In this document: positions 17,976-27,358 of the stretch, piece after piece
Layout of the letters: each line of letters starts with the position of its first letter
How positions within the stretch are numbered: position 1 is the first letter of the stretch
NCBI RefSeq assembly: GCF_000797495.1
Contig: NZ_JTGN01000005.1
Location: 305,107-369,106, forward strand
DNA from: Robinsoniella peoriensis
GTDB taxonomy: Bacteria > Bacillota > Clostridia > Lachnospirales > Lachnospiraceae
Direction: 5' to 3'
DNA: 64,000 bases
Position numbers and translations under genes: made by a program
Notes under the pieces: model-generated
The model's database searches: none
What the model saw: only the letters and a program-made list of their open reading frames with translations
What the model was told of the DNA's origin: nothing

Positions 17976-18821
17976 TTATCCCTTAACCGCTCCGCTTACC
18001 AGTCCACTGACTATATGTTTCTGCAAAGACATAAATAAAATTACAATAGGCAGAATTAATAAAACCCCATAAGCCATAATCATGTTCCACCTGGTTCCGT
18101 ACAGCGTCAGAAACTGATATATTCCCGCTGTCATAGGCCGCATCGCCTCTTTTGTATTAAAGGTCATAGAATATGCAAGGTCATTCCAAGCCATAATAAA
18201 TCCAAAAGAAAAAGCAGTCACAATTCCGGGCTTGGATATGGGAATAATAATTCTGATAAATGCACTGAACCGGTTGCATCCGTCAATTCTGGCTGCTTCT
18301 TCTAATTCTATGGGGCAGTTCAAAAATATGGGCCGCAGCATTAGAATTACAAAAGGTACCGAGACAGTGGCCGTAGATAAAATCGGTGCCAGATAATTAT
18401 TTAAAAGTCCCAGTCTGGAATAAATGAGATACAAGGGTGTCAACACTAAGGAAGCCGGAAGCATCTGGGTTACCAGAAATACCAGCATAAAAAACTTGGA
18501 CCCATTCACCTTATATCTTGCCAGTCCATATGCCGCCGGTACGGAGAGAGTCAGGCATATCAGCATAGAACCCACTGCCACAATAACGGAATTCAGAAAA
18601 GGTCTAAATACCGAGTTTGCACCGGTAAACTGCTGGATATATGCCGATAACGTAGGCAGATGGGGAATCAGCGTAGGCGGCTTTTTGAAAATCTCCTGAT
18701 CCATTTTTAAGGAGCTGACAACGACCCAGTAGATCGGAAATAAAAATATAATCACTACAAGAACTGCCAGTCCATTATTAATCCGGTTTCTTTGTTTTTC
18801 ATTTAAATGTATTTTTTTCAT
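17976..18821 (-). CDS. Carbohydrate ABC transporter permease (MalG type)
   Basis: The 281-residue inner-membrane protein has six predicted helices. The EAA loop EEAARIDGCNRFSAFIRIIIP, which contacts the ATPase, is abbreviated here by its start EEAARIDG, at about residues 193-212. It pairs with the permease gene immediately upstream (1-bp gap) and a binding protein further up. No ATPase gene is present, as usual in Lachnospiraceae, where a shared MsmK-type ATPase serves several importers. The start follows GAGGTGATGTAAT. The length fits MalG-like permeases and nothing appears missing. Confidence 0.93.
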   Translation of the reverse strand: MKKIHLNEKQRNRINNGLAVLVVIIFLFPIYWVVVSSLKMDQEIFKKPPTLIPHLPTLSAYIQQFTGANSVFRPFLNSVIVAVGSMLICLTLSVPAAYGLARYKVNGSKFFMLVFLVTQMLPASLVLTPLYLIYSRLGLLNNYLAPILSTATVSVPFVILMLRPIFLNCPIELEEAARIDGCNRFSAFIRIIIPISKPGIVTAFSFGFIMAWNDLAYSMTFNTKEAMRPMTAGIYQFLTLYGTRWNMIMAYGVLLILPIVILFMSLQKHIVSGLVSGAVKG

Positions 18822-18822
18822 A

Positions 18823-19731
18823 TTACATCACCTCGTCATCCGAAATAAATTTTAGATAAATCAGGCCTACTATGAACAGACATAGGAACAGTACATTAGC
18901 CGCCGCTGAACCATTTCCAAAATTGAAATTCTTAAAGGACAATTGATAGGAATAAGTGGATAGCACTTCTGTTGCATCCACCGGCCCGCCGGATGTCATT
19001 ACATATATCAAATCAAATACTTTAAAAGTAAGCACAAATCCCAGAATCAAAACAGACAAAATAGTAGGCTTTAACAAAGGAAGCGTAATGTGAAAAAAAC
19101 GTTGAATTTTATTTGCCCCGTCAATGCCGGCACTCTCATATACATCTTCAGAAATATTCCCAAGACCATTAGAAAGAAGAAGCATATTAAATGGTATTCC
19201 TACCCAGGAATTGGCAATGATAACTCCCAGCATGGCTGTTTTCCGCTCAATCAGCCATCCGATTGGCTCCTTAATAAAATGCAGGCTGAGCAGAATCTCA
19301 TTGACAATGCCGTTTCCTTCTGCAAACATAAACTTAAAAGTAAGTGCCGTGACCGTAACCGGCAGCATCCAGCTGATCACGATCAGACCCCTGGTATACC
19401 GGGAAAAGGTAAATTTTTTCGAAAAAAACAGAGCCAGTGCAAAACCGATTACAAACTGAAAAACCAGACATCCTCCCGTATATACAAATGTATTTTTTAA
19501 GGAAGTCCAAAATAATTGATCCCCGAAAATTTCCCGGTAATTTTTTAAACCTGCAAATGCTTTGTTATTCTGGGAAATGGTCAAAGCAGTGGCATCCTGA
19601 AAACTGATTATGATGTTGTAGATAATCGGATAACCGATTAAAGCCAGCATAAAGACAACTGCCGGAAGGATAAAAGAATATCCCATCATCATATCCCTTC
19701 TGTATTCTCCTGTAACCTTTCTTTTTTTCAT
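18823..19731 (-). CDS. Carbohydrate ABC transporter permease (MalF/UgpA type)
   Basis: The 302-residue membrane protein has six or seven hydrophobic helices. The EAA loop near residues 205-225 starts ESAGIDGANK and is followed by LPLLKP. It forms the channel with the MalG-type partner encoded just downstream. It is separated from the upstream binding protein gene by a stem-loop terminator at 19815-19852, which should lower permease levels relative to binding protein. The first codons (MKKRKVTGEYRRDMMMGY) give a positive cytoplasmic N-terminus. The substrate is inferred to be an oligosaccharide handled by the GH31 enzyme at the operon end. Confidence 0.93.
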   Translation of the reverse strand: MKKRKVTGEYRRDMMMGYSFILPAVVFMLALIGYPIIYNIIISFQDATALTISQNNKAFAGLKNYREIFGDQLFWTSLKNTFVYTGGCLVFQFVIGFALALFFSKKFTFSRYTRGLIVISWMLPVTVTALTFKFMFAEGNGIVNEILLSLHFIKEPIGWLIERKTAMLGVIIANSWVGIPFNMLLLSNGLGNISEDVYESAGIDGANKIQRFFHITLPLLKPTILSVLILGFVLTFKVFDLIYVMTSGGPVDATEVLSTYSYQLSFKNFNFGNGSAAANVLFLCLFIVGLIYLKFISDDEVM

Positions 19732-19814
19732 ACAACCACCCGTAAAAATCCTTTCTGCTAATGAATTTCATCTGTCCACTTTCTGTTTCATCAATAAATC
19801 CTGCAATTTTGACA

Positions 19815-19852
19815 TAAAAAGTCCTGCCACCGTCTTCCCTGGCGGCAGGACT
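19815..19852 (-). terminator. Intra-operon terminator between binding protein and permease genes
   Basis: AGTCCTGCC (19820-19828) pairs with GGCAGGACT (19844-19852), a perfect 9-bp GC-rich stem. Read leftwards it is followed by TTTTT. Partial read-through would give more binding protein than permease. Confidence 0.85.
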
Positions 19853-19877
19853 CCTGTATTTTCATTTAAAACAACAG

Positions 19878-21251
19878 TTATTTAATCGTAGCATTAATTT
19901 CATCTACTGTTTTCTGAGCTTCTTCCAGTGCATCCGGCACTGATTTTTCTCCGGTAAGAGCTTGTTGGATTCCTAACTGAATCGCGGTGGAAAGCTCTGT
20001 CCATTTTGGATGCGGTCCTCTTGCCTTTGCCACTTTCAGCTGTTCCCCGAACACTGCCATAACCTCGTCATCCGGGAAAGTCTCTTCTCCGGAAACGTCG
20101 GACCTAGGAGAGAATTTTTTGATTTCACCACACAGTTTTTTGGATACGTCTTTACTTTCAAACCATGTTATAAAGTCCCAGCAGGCATCAATATTGGCAT
20201 CTTTGGAAACAGCCAGATTCTCTCCGCCCAAAACAGATGCGAATTCATTATCTTTTGGTATCATCGCTACACCCCAGTTTTTGTCAGGTGCATCATTTTC
20301 AATCAGGTTATTGGACCAGGGTCCGTTAATCATCATGGATGCCTGTCCTGCTGCAAACTGTTTTTCTATATCCGTCTGCCCCCAGTTAATTATCTCTTTG
20401 CTCATATATCCTTTGTCTATGAGGCCGGCAATAAATTCCAATGCGCTTTGCGCTTCCGGTGTATTTAAATGTTCCGGATCCCCACCAGCCGATAAGAGGA
20501 ACGGAATAAACTGGAATGTTGCTTCTTCCGTTTTAATGGCACTCATCGCCAGTCCATAACGGCCATCCTTTGTGAGCGCCTCCGCTGCTTTCTCCAATTC
20601 ATCCCATGTTGTAGGAACTTCTATATTAGCCTCAGCCAGCTCGTCTTTATCGTAATACAGCGCGAGACAGTTGCTGTTAAACGGAATCCCATATATTTTA
20701 TCCTGATATGTACAGGAATCCATAGGTCCCTCCAGAAACTGGTTTTCTTCCCATGATTGGAACTTTTCTGTCAGGTCTGCAAAAATTCCCATGGATGCGA
20801 AAGAGGAATGGTCGGTACAGTCAATGATTCCGATATCCGGAAGTTCACCGGATACAGCCCCGATGGTATACTGTTTTAAAAGCTCTTCCCTGGGTACATA
20901 TTCCGCTTTTACATAGACTTTATTCTGGGACTCATTGTACTCACTTATGGTATTCTCCAGAGCTTCTTTTTCCAGTTCCGTTATGTAATGCCAGAGTACC
21001 ACCTCTTCTCTGCCCTCTGCTGCTGTCGTACTCTCTCCCTGGGTCGATGCAGATGTGTTTTCCTCATTTGAACCTGCTTCGCTTACGGCTTCTGTACCTG
21101 CATCAGATTTTGTTCCTGCATCTGTTTCCGCCGCTTCGTCTGTTTTCGTCCCGGTTTCTGTGGTTCCACCGGAATCTGATGCAGCGCTGCAGCCAAAAAG
21201 TGTCGTTGCTCCTAATGCCATTGCCAGTATAATTGCTAATCTCTTTTTCAT
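19878..21251 (-). CDS. Extracellular solute-binding lipoprotein of a sugar ABC importer
   Basis: The 457-residue precursor has a lipoprotein signal with lipobox LFGC (Cys21). A flexible linker of Ser, Thr, Glu, Ala and Gly runs to about residue 83, followed by a family 1 (MalE-like) binding domain. It should be anchored outside the membrane and deliver a sugar to the two permeases encoded downstream. The linker is unusually long and low in complexity. GGAGGTAGGATAA precedes the ATG, and TATAAT at 21281-21286 (minus) is a likely -10. The operon lies next to a YesMN two-component system, a common regulator of such loci, although helD sits between them. Confidence 0.93.
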   Translation of the reverse strand: MKKRLAIILAMALGATTLFGCSAASDSGGTTETGTKTDEAAETDAGTKSDAGTEAVSEAGSNEENTSASTQGESTTAAEGREEVVLWHYITELEKEALENTISEYNESQNKVYVKAEYVPREELLKQYTIGAVSGELPDIGIIDCTDHSSFASMGIFADLTEKFQSWEENQFLEGPMDSCTYQDKIYGIPFNSNCLALYYDKDELAEANIEVPTTWDELEKAAEALTKDGRYGLAMSAIKTEEATFQFIPFLLSAGGDPEHLNTPEAQSALEFIAGLIDKGYMSKEIINWGQTDIEKQFAAGQASMMINGPWSNNLIENDAPDKNWGVAMIPKDNEFASVLGGENLAVSKDANIDACWDFITWFESKDVSKKLCGEIKKFSPRSDVSGEETFPDDEVMAVFGEQLKVAKARGPHPKWTELSTAIQLGIQQALTGEKSVPDALEEAQKTVDEINATIK

Positions 21252-21583
21252 TTATCCTACCTCCTGCTTTTTATAACTCTATTATAAGAAACCCTGAGGA
21301 AAATTAAAATTCCAATATTATAAGAAAAGTGTAAATGATTATAAATAACAGTCATATCCTAAACTTTGTGGATGACGTATAAATAAGAAGATTTGAGGGA
21401 AATTTAGTATAGAAAAAAAGGCAATTGCGCATAAGCACCAATCACCTTTTCTCTTGCTTTTATTGTATCATACATAATCAGCAACAACAAGACTGTTTTT
21501 CAAGTTTTAGTTGTGCTAGACTTGATGGACAACGGCTATGGGACTAAGTTCCGGCCAATTCTGGATGAGAGGTGTTTTTCATA
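21252..21583. other. Divergent intergenic region between the binding-protein gene and helD
   Basis: About 330 bp separate the two divergent genes. It holds a -10-like TATAAT for the leftward gene at 21281-21286. It also holds a stem-loop at 21416-21450 in which AAAAGG and ATTG pair with CAAT and CCTTTT around an 11-base loop, flanked by A-rich and T-rich runs. Such a terminator-like structure is odd between divergent genes. No coding frame is supported. Confidence 0.55.
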
Positions 21584-23746
21584 ATGGTAAATAATCAATC
21601 TGAATTAGAATTTGAAAACAAAAGGCTGGAACAAACGATATCTTTAGCAGAGGAACAACTGGAAAAGGCAAGACAGAACAACGAAGAGAATAAGTCAGCC
21701 ATTATTTCAGCAAAAAAAGAGATGCGCGAAAATACGTCACACTCTATATCAGGGCTCTGGTCATCGGAAGGTTTTGAAGCTCTCGCTGAGTTAAGCCAAT
21801 ATGTGAATCCGGTTCTGGATAAAATTGCAGACTATGAAGAGGTGGAGAACAAAATATTTCTGTTGGAAAATTTGATCAAATCCCCTTATTTTGCCCGAAT
21901 TGATTTTAAGTTCGATGATGAAGATACTTTTGAAAAAATATATATCGGACGTTCTTCTTTGAAAAACCTCACTACACACGAATTGTACATCTACGACTGG
22001 AGATCCCCAATTGCAAGTGTCTTTTACCGTTTTTTAACAGGGCCGGTATTTTATGATGCCCCCAGCGGGAGAATTAACGGAGAGGTTAACTTAAAGCGCC
22101 AGTTTGAAATAAGCTGCGGCAAACTGGAATACTTTTTTGACGCCGATGTTCAGATTGTAGACGAGTTTTTAAGACAGCTATTGTCTAAGAATACTTCTTC
22201 AAAAATGAAAACCATAATTGAAACCATACAGAAAGAACAGGATATTGTGATAAGAGACATGGAAAATGACCTGATGATGGTGCAGGGCGTGGCCGGGAGC
22301 GGAAAAACTTCCATTGCCCTCCATAGGGCTGCATACCTGATGTATCAGGACCTGCAGGTGAAACTTTCTGCGAATAATATTATTATTATCTCTCCAAACT
22401 CACTATTTGAACAGTATATCTCTGACGTATTGCCGGAACTCGGCGAAAGTAATGTTGTTTCCATGGTGTTCGAAGAAATTATTACAAAACTATTCCCGAA
22501 TGTACATTTACAGTCAAGAAACCAGTTTTTAGAAAACTTGATCACAAGTCCCGAATACCGCAAGGTTATAAAAAGCAGTATCGAATTCAAAACCTCCCGG
22601 AGATTTCTGGAAATGATTGACCGATTTATTTCGGATTTGCCCCAGAGATGGATCGCCTTTGAAGATGTCTATTATGATAACAAGTGTATTGTAAGCAAAG
22701 ATATAATGAGATATAAAATATCCGGAAGAGCAGAAACTCCTTTGGGAATGAAATTAAAACAATTAGAGACTTTTATTCTGGAATCTGTAAATGCAGCACA
22801 GAAAAAACGTTTGTCAAAAGCTCAGGAATCTTTGATAAAAGAAGAAATAAAAAAATTCACAGAACTCAATATTTCAGACCTGTACAGACAGTTATTCCTT
22901 GATAAAGAATATTTTTATAGCTTAGCAGATGACTTAGAGCATAATGAATACATGGAAGAAATTTTAGAATTCACACAGGAAAACTTAGACTCTAACCTTT
23001 TGCATTATGATGATGCAGCTGTTCTGGCTTATTTGCATCTGAAGATATATGGAACAAACGACTATAAAAGCATCAAACAGGTGGTAATTGATGAAGCCCA
23101 GGATTATTATCCTCTGCAATTTGAAATTTTCAATTTATTATTTCCGAATTCCAAATTTACCATTTTAGGAGATATGAACCAGACCCTGGGGAAACAGGAA
23201 AATCTATCGCTTTACGATCAGATCAGCAGTATTCTGAATAAGAAAAAATCATCTCTGGTTACCATGGATAAAAGTTTCCGCTGCACCAATGAGATCCTGA
23301 ATTATAGTTTGAAATTTATCGAACATAACCCAGGTATCAAGAGCTTTAACCGCCAGGGCGATGCACCGGAAATTCATGCTGCTTCTGACCCGTCAGCTCT
23401 TAGCGGTATGATCCTTAAAGAAGTAAACACCTGTATGGAAAAGGGATATCGCTCCATCGGACTTATCTGTAAAAGTGAAAGAAATGCCCTTAGGCTGTTT
23501 GATTCCTTAAAGGACAAGATTGATCTTCAGTTAATAAAAAACGAAAGTGTGGCTGACCTTCACGGCGTGTTTATTATTCCTGTCTATATGTCAAAAGGAC
23601 TTGAGTTTGATGCTGTTTTAATATGTGACACCGATGCCCTGAATTATAACAATGAAGATGACAAAAACCTTTTATATATTGCATGTACAAGGGCACTTCA
23701 CCGGCTTAATCTGTTCTGCCTGGGAGATATGAGTCCCCTGTTGTAG
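21584..23746 (+). CDS. helD: HelD-type RNA polymerase recycling ATPase
   Basis: The ATG at 21584 is preferred because GAGAGGTG lies ten bases upstream; an in-frame GTG overlaps that site. The 720-residue protein is UvrD/Rep-like but has the HelD layout. It starts with an N-terminal coiled coil (about residues 3-55) that enters the polymerase channel. A split helicase core follows, with Walker A GVAGSGKT near 235 and the DEAQD motif within VVIDEAQDYYPLQ near 505. The last motif, in YIACTRALHRL near the end, matches motif VI. HelD binds stalled RNA polymerase and releases it from DNA and RNA in Firmicutes. It is convergent with a response regulator gene only 12 bp away. Confidence 0.85.
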   Translation: MVNNQSELEFENKRLEQTISLAEEQLEKARQNNEENKSAIISAKKEMRENTSHSISGLWSSEGFEALAELSQYVNPVLDKIADYEEVENKIFLLENLIKSPYFARIDFKFDDEDTFEKIYIGRSSLKNLTTHELYIYDWRSPIASVFYRFLTGPVFYDAPSGRINGEVNLKRQFEISCGKLEYFFDADVQIVDEFLRQLLSKNTSSKMKTIIETIQKEQDIVIRDMENDLMMVQGVAGSGKTSIALHRAAYLMYQDLQVKLSANNIIIISPNSLFEQYISDVLPELGESNVVSMVFEEIITKLFPNVHLQSRNQFLENLITSPEYRKVIKSSIEFKTSRRFLEMIDRFISDLPQRWIAFEDVYYDNKCIVSKDIMRYKISGRAETPLGMKLKQLETFILESVNAAQKKRLSKAQESLIKEEIKKFTELNISDLYRQLFLDKEYFYSLADDLEHNEYMEEILEFTQENLDSNLLHYDDAAVLAYLHLKIYGTNDYKSIKQVVIDEAQDYYPLQFEIFNLLFPNSKFTILGDMNQTLGKQENLSLYDQISSILNKKKSSLVTMDKSFRCTNEILNYSLKFIEHNPGIKSFNRQGDAPEIHAASDPSALSGMILKEVNTCMEKGYRSIGLICKSERNALRLFDSLKDKIDLQLIKNESVADLHGVFIIPVYMSKGLEFDAVLICDTDALNYNNEDDKNLLYIACTRALHRLNLFCLGDMSPLL

Positions 23747-23758
23747 TTATGGTTTTGC

Positions 23759-24487
23759 TCAGCTAAACCCACGCTTTAAACTTGAAACATACTGTTTCGC
23801 CGATACCCCTGCATATTCTTTAAACACCTTGGAAAAATATTTCTGGTCCGGGTAGCCGGTCTGGCATGCGATCTCATAGATCTTCATATCTGTTTCTTCC
23901 AATAACTGTTTTGCTTTCTGCATTCTTACTTCTTTCAGGTAATTGGAAAAGGTCTTGCCAGTCTCTTTGGCAAATAATGTGCTCAGATACTCCGGTGCCA
24001 TTTTATACTTGCAGGCAAACAAATCCAGACCCAGATGTTTACCGTATTCTTTATGTATGGTTTCCACCATTGCGCAGATACAGGCGGAGTAGTGCTTCTC
24101 CTCTTTGGGCTGCTCCTCCCTGCCTCTGTTTTCAATATTCGCCAGCGTTTCCCGCAGATTATTCACCGTAATCGGCTTTAGAAGATAATCACGGATGCCA
24201 AGTCTTACTCCCTCCTGGGCATAACCAAATTCAGCATAACCGCTCAGTATGATAAAGACCGGATTCAGGCTCATGTTTTTCAGCTGCCTGATCATACTCA
24301 GTCCGTCTACTTTTGGCATCTGTATGTCTGTAATTACTACATCCGGCTCAAAATCTCTGACAGCCTTCATTCCTTCATAACCATTATCCGCTTCTGCGAC
24401 TACGCAGTATTCCGGATTTATTTTCTCAATACACTTAACCAGACTATGCCGCACCCGCAGTTCGTCTTCTACTACTACAATACGCAT
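23759..24487 (-). CDS. YesN-like response regulator with AraC output domain
   Basis: The ATG at 24485-24487 is chosen since AAGGGGTG precedes it; a GTG three codons earlier overlaps that site. The protein of about 242 residues has an N-terminal receiver domain with the phosphoacceptor Asp54 (VITDIQMP) and the usual acidic pair near the start (VVVEDE). A C-terminal AraC-type double HTH lies at about 140-240. It should be phosphorylated by the histidine kinase encoded 12 bp upstream and switch on carbohydrate genes. Likely targets are the neighbouring importer and GH31 genes (inference from context). The gene end carries GTTTAGCTGAG, by chance or not like the ends of the hairpin element. Confidence 0.93.
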   Translation of the reverse strand: MRIVVVEDELRVRHSLVKCIEKINPEYCVVAEADNGYEGMKAVRDFEPDVVITDIQMPKVDGLSMIRQLKNMSLNPVFIILSGYAEFGYAQEGVRLGIRDYLLKPITVNNLRETLANIENRGREEQPKEEKHYSACICAMVETIHKEYGKHLGLDLFACKYKMAPEYLSTLFAKETGKTFSNYLKEVRMQKAKQLLEETDMKIYEIACQTGYPDQKYFSKVFKEYAGVSAKQYVSSLKRGFS

Positions 24488-24499
24488 ATAGTTCACCCC

Positions 24500-26278
24500 T
24501 TATGGAATCATTAAAACGACTTTTGTTCCCCTTCCCGGTTCACTCTCAATTTGGATCTGTGCTTCACCTTTGTAATACAGATTCGTTCGGTTTACAATGT
24601 TGCTGATACCGATACTCTCGCTGTTAAGAGGCGTTTTATTGGAGATATCATTGTGAATCCGCTTTAGGATATCGGGTTTAATACCACATCCGTTATCCTC
24701 AATGAATATCATTAATTTCCCATCTTCTAAAACCTCCGCCTTAACAGAGATAACTCCTCCCTGCTTTTTATCCTGGAAACCATGAAGAATAATATTTTCA
24801 ATAATCGGCTGCAGCAGCATTTTATAAATTGGATAATTCAGTGACTCCTCCTGAATGTCATATTGGCACACAAAGGAATCGTTAAATCTTTTCTGTTGCA
24901 AAAAGGTGTATTTTTTCATCCATTCCAGCTCCACTTCCAGCGGTACCTGCATATCTATATTCGTAACACTGTACCGCAGCAGGCTCCCCAGTGAACTCAG
25001 CATCTGACTGATCTCTTCCTGATCATTTTCTATGGCAATCCAATTGATGGAATCCAGGGTATTATATAAAAAATGAGGATTAATCTGAGCTTCTAATGCC
25101 TTGAGTTCTGCCTTTCTCTGCCGGTTGGACATGGTCATAATTTCATAGTTCTTATCTTTTAGCTCCTGTATCAGCTTCTCATTTTTACCCCGCATCTTAT
25201 CAAACTGATAGATGATCGATACCAATTCATCCTTTTCCTCCAGACGGGGCAGAACTTTTGTCTCTCCGGGCTGGTACTCTTCAATATACCGTGCCGTTTT
25301 TATAATAGAGCGGGATAAGCGGTTCGTAATTGTAACCGTCAGGAGTGTAAAGGACCCCATGATAACAACTACGATTAAAAAGCTGATCTGCCTAAAAAAT
25401 GTCACATCCTGAAACAGCAGTGTTTTGTCAATAACCTGTACCAGCTGCCAGCCTGTTCCTTCAATTTCATTAAAGAATATCCTGTGATTACTGCCATTTC
25501 CGACGGCATTGGCTGCTGTTTCAAAATCACTGCCTATCAGTTCCCTGTTTTCTGCAGCAATTACCTTACTGCGGTTATCAATCACATACGTAGTGATGCC
25601 CAGTTCCTCCATATATTTCTTCATTTGATTATTGCTGATTTTCGTATAATGAAACATATCCTCGTCCACTCCCACTACAATGATCCCGAACTTTTCTTTC
25701 GTAACCGCATCCTTTAGGGGATACGACAAAAAGAAAGAGTATATTTTTTCTTCCCGGTTCTCCGTAAGGCAAAGGGTGGGAAGATATACCACTTCGTCCT
25801 GATCCCATACATTCAGGTAAAAATAATCCCGGTAGATCCGGTTATTCCATATTGTCTCCAGACGTCCCAGCCGCTTATCGTATAAAATATATTCGTCGCT
25901 GTCACTTAAATAAGTAATACTGTTTACTTTGTCATAAATAGATGTGAAACTCTGAATTTTTTCCAGGATCTTTGATTTGTACGTATATTCCCCCTCCCTG
26001 CCGGCCTGATCCATTTTTCGGACCAATTTTAGAAGCTCCCTGTCCGTTACGATATTATAGAGAATATTCCGGTTGGACTTCAGCCGTTCTTCAATTACCT
26101 GCAGATCCCTCTGTGCGTTGTTATCCACAATTGCCTCTATTTTGGAATTGATGCTGCGGCTGTATACCAGATAACTGCCAATTCCGATGAGGATACACGG
26201 AATGATCCCCAGCAATATGTATCCCAGCACAATCTTATTCTTCAGCTGCATTACTTTTTTATCTTTTTTCTCTGTCAT
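24500..26278 (-). CDS. YesM-like sensor histidine kinase
   Basis: This 592-residue membrane sensor has helix 1 at about 16-38, a large extracellular Cache-type domain (40-290) and helix 2 at about 297-320. A HAMP-like linker follows, then a LytS/YesM-type kinase domain with the phosphorylated His402 in INPHFLYN. The C-terminal ATPase domain has the N-box ENIILHG and the G-box DNGCGI. It senses an outside ligand, usually a sugar or binding protein, and phosphorylates the response regulator encoded just downstream. It is divergent from an AraC gene at 26348. All kinase boxes appear intact. Confidence 0.94.
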   Translation of the reverse strand: MTEKKDKKVMQLKNKIVLGYILLGIIPCILIGIGSYLVYSRSINSKIEAIVDNNAQRDLQVIEERLKSNRNILYNIVTDRELLKLVRKMDQAGREGEYTYKSKILEKIQSFTSIYDKVNSITYLSDSDEYILYDKRLGRLETIWNNRIYRDYFYLNVWDQDEVVYLPTLCLTENREEKIYSFFLSYPLKDAVTKEKFGIIVVGVDEDMFHYTKISNNQMKKYMEELGITTYVIDNRSKVIAAENRELIGSDFETAANAVGNGSNHRIFFNEIEGTGWQLVQVIDKTLLFQDVTFFRQISFLIVVVIMGSFTLLTVTITNRLSRSIIKTARYIEEYQPGETKVLPRLEEKDELVSIIYQFDKMRGKNEKLIQELKDKNYEIMTMSNRQRKAELKALEAQINPHFLYNTLDSINWIAIENDQEEISQMLSSLGSLLRYSVTNIDMQVPLEVELEWMKKYTFLQQKRFNDSFVCQYDIQEESLNYPIYKMLLQPIIENIILHGFQDKKQGGVISVKAEVLEDGKLMIFIEDNGCGIKPDILKRIHNDISNKTPLNSESIGISNIVNRTNLYYKGEAQIQIESEPGRGTKVVLMIP

Positions 26279-26347
26279 TTTCTTCTCTTACCTTATCTTG
26301 ACTTTTCTCCTAAAAACGATTACATTAAAATTCAGGAGGAACGACTT

Positions 26348-27301
26348 ATGCCTAATCACGAATTTGAATATATCAAACACAGTAAAACAAGTTATTGCAA
26401 AATATTTCTGGCTGAAATTTTCCAATGCACTCCCCAGCACTGGCACAGCGACATGGAATTACTTTTGGTATTGGATGGAACGCTTACTATAACTTCTCTG
26501 CCGGATAACCCCATTGCCAAAGAACATGACATGATTGTTTTTAACAGTTATGAAACCCATCGGCTTACCTGCACCTCCGGAAAAGGGCTTGTGCTGGCTG
26601 TCCAGTTTTCCTCATCCTTCTGCCGCAGTTATTATCCGTCCTTTGAATATACCTATTTTCATCAAAACCTGCTGTGTTCCTGCAGCAAATACACAGCCTT
26701 GCAAAAACTAATGCTTCAGATGGCTTCCTCTTTTTTCCGGGAACCGGATTATTTTTCCCTCCATTGTATCGGGCTATTAAATTTGCTGACGGAACAGATG
26801 CTCCTAAATCTGCCTTACGGCCTGTTGGACATGCAGGAACGAAGCAGCCGTGAGAAAAATATATTCCGTATGCAGAGTATCCTTAACCACATAGAAAACC
26901 ACTATACGGAAAAGCTGCTGCTTTCCGATATTTCTGAGCAGAAAGGACTGTCTCTGCATTATCTGTCCCACCTGTTCAAAAAAACCCTGGGCATTTCTTT
27001 TCAGAACTATATGAAGCAGCTTCGTTTTGAAAAAGCCCTCAATCTGCTTACCGAGACCGACAGCAGTATCCTGGATATCTGCATTGCCAGCGGTTTCTCA
27101 GACATCAAGTATCTGAACCAGCTATCAGAGGAATATTTCGGCTGTACCCCCGGTCAGTACCGCCGCCGTTTAAGAGAAAAACAAAGCGCCCCTGTCCCTA
27201 TCCCTTATATCCGGGAGTGTTCCCTTACCAATGAGTCTCTGAGTGAAAACTTCTCCATATTATGCAGTTATTATCCTGAGCTGGAACTTGATCATGTTTG
27301 A
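26348..27301 (+). CDS. AraC family regulator with N-terminal cupin
   Basis: The 317-residue protein has a cupin-like sensor at about 20-100, including the HWHSDMELLLVLDG stretch typical of sugar-sensing AraC proteins. A double HTH lies at about 175-280, with the second motif PGQYRRRLR. A strong site, CAGGAGGAACGACTT, precedes the ATG. It is divergent from the yesM-like gene and convergent with the YicI-like gene at 27359, so it probably controls nearby glycan genes. A 33-residue tail follows the HTH with no known role. Ligand and targets are inferred only. Confidence 0.92.
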   Translation: MPNHEFEYIKHSKTSYCKIFLAEIFQCTPQHWHSDMELLLVLDGTLTITSLPDNPIAKEHDMIVFNSYETHRLTCTSGKGLVLAVQFSSSFCRSYYPSFEYTYFHQNLLCSCSKYTALQKLMLQMASSFFREPDYFSLHCIGLLNLLTEQMLLNLPYGLLDMQERSSREKNIFRMQSILNHIENHYTEKLLLSDISEQKGLSLHYLSHLFKKTLGISFQNYMKQLRFEKALNLLTETDSSILDICIASGFSDIKYLNQLSEEYFGCTPGQYRRRLREKQSAPVPIPYIRECSLTNESLSENFSILCSYYPELELDHV

Positions 27302-27350
27302 CAGGCGCCATTATGAAAGAAAACTTCCATTCTTTCATAACCGCACCTGT
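27301..27350. terminator. Bidirectional stem-loop between convergent AraC and GH31 genes
   Basis: TTATGAAAGAA (27311-27321) pairs perfectly with TTCTTTCATAA (27330-27340). An outer ACAGG/CCTGT pair (27301-27305 with 27346-27350) extends the structure. There is no long T-run, but its place between convergent genes supports a terminator role. Confidence 0.65.
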
Positions 27351-27358
27351 CCCTGTAA

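Noticed and set aside
23757..23770. GTTTAGCTGAG at the end of the response regulator gene, like the ends of the hairpin element
   Set aside because: Only about 11-14 bases match and they are part of the coding end; too short to call a copy.
26311..26324. TAAAAACGATTACA in the yesM/araC intergenic region as a CcpA (cre) site
   Set aside because: One key position of the consensus is wrong and no other carbon-repression evidence is visible in the region.
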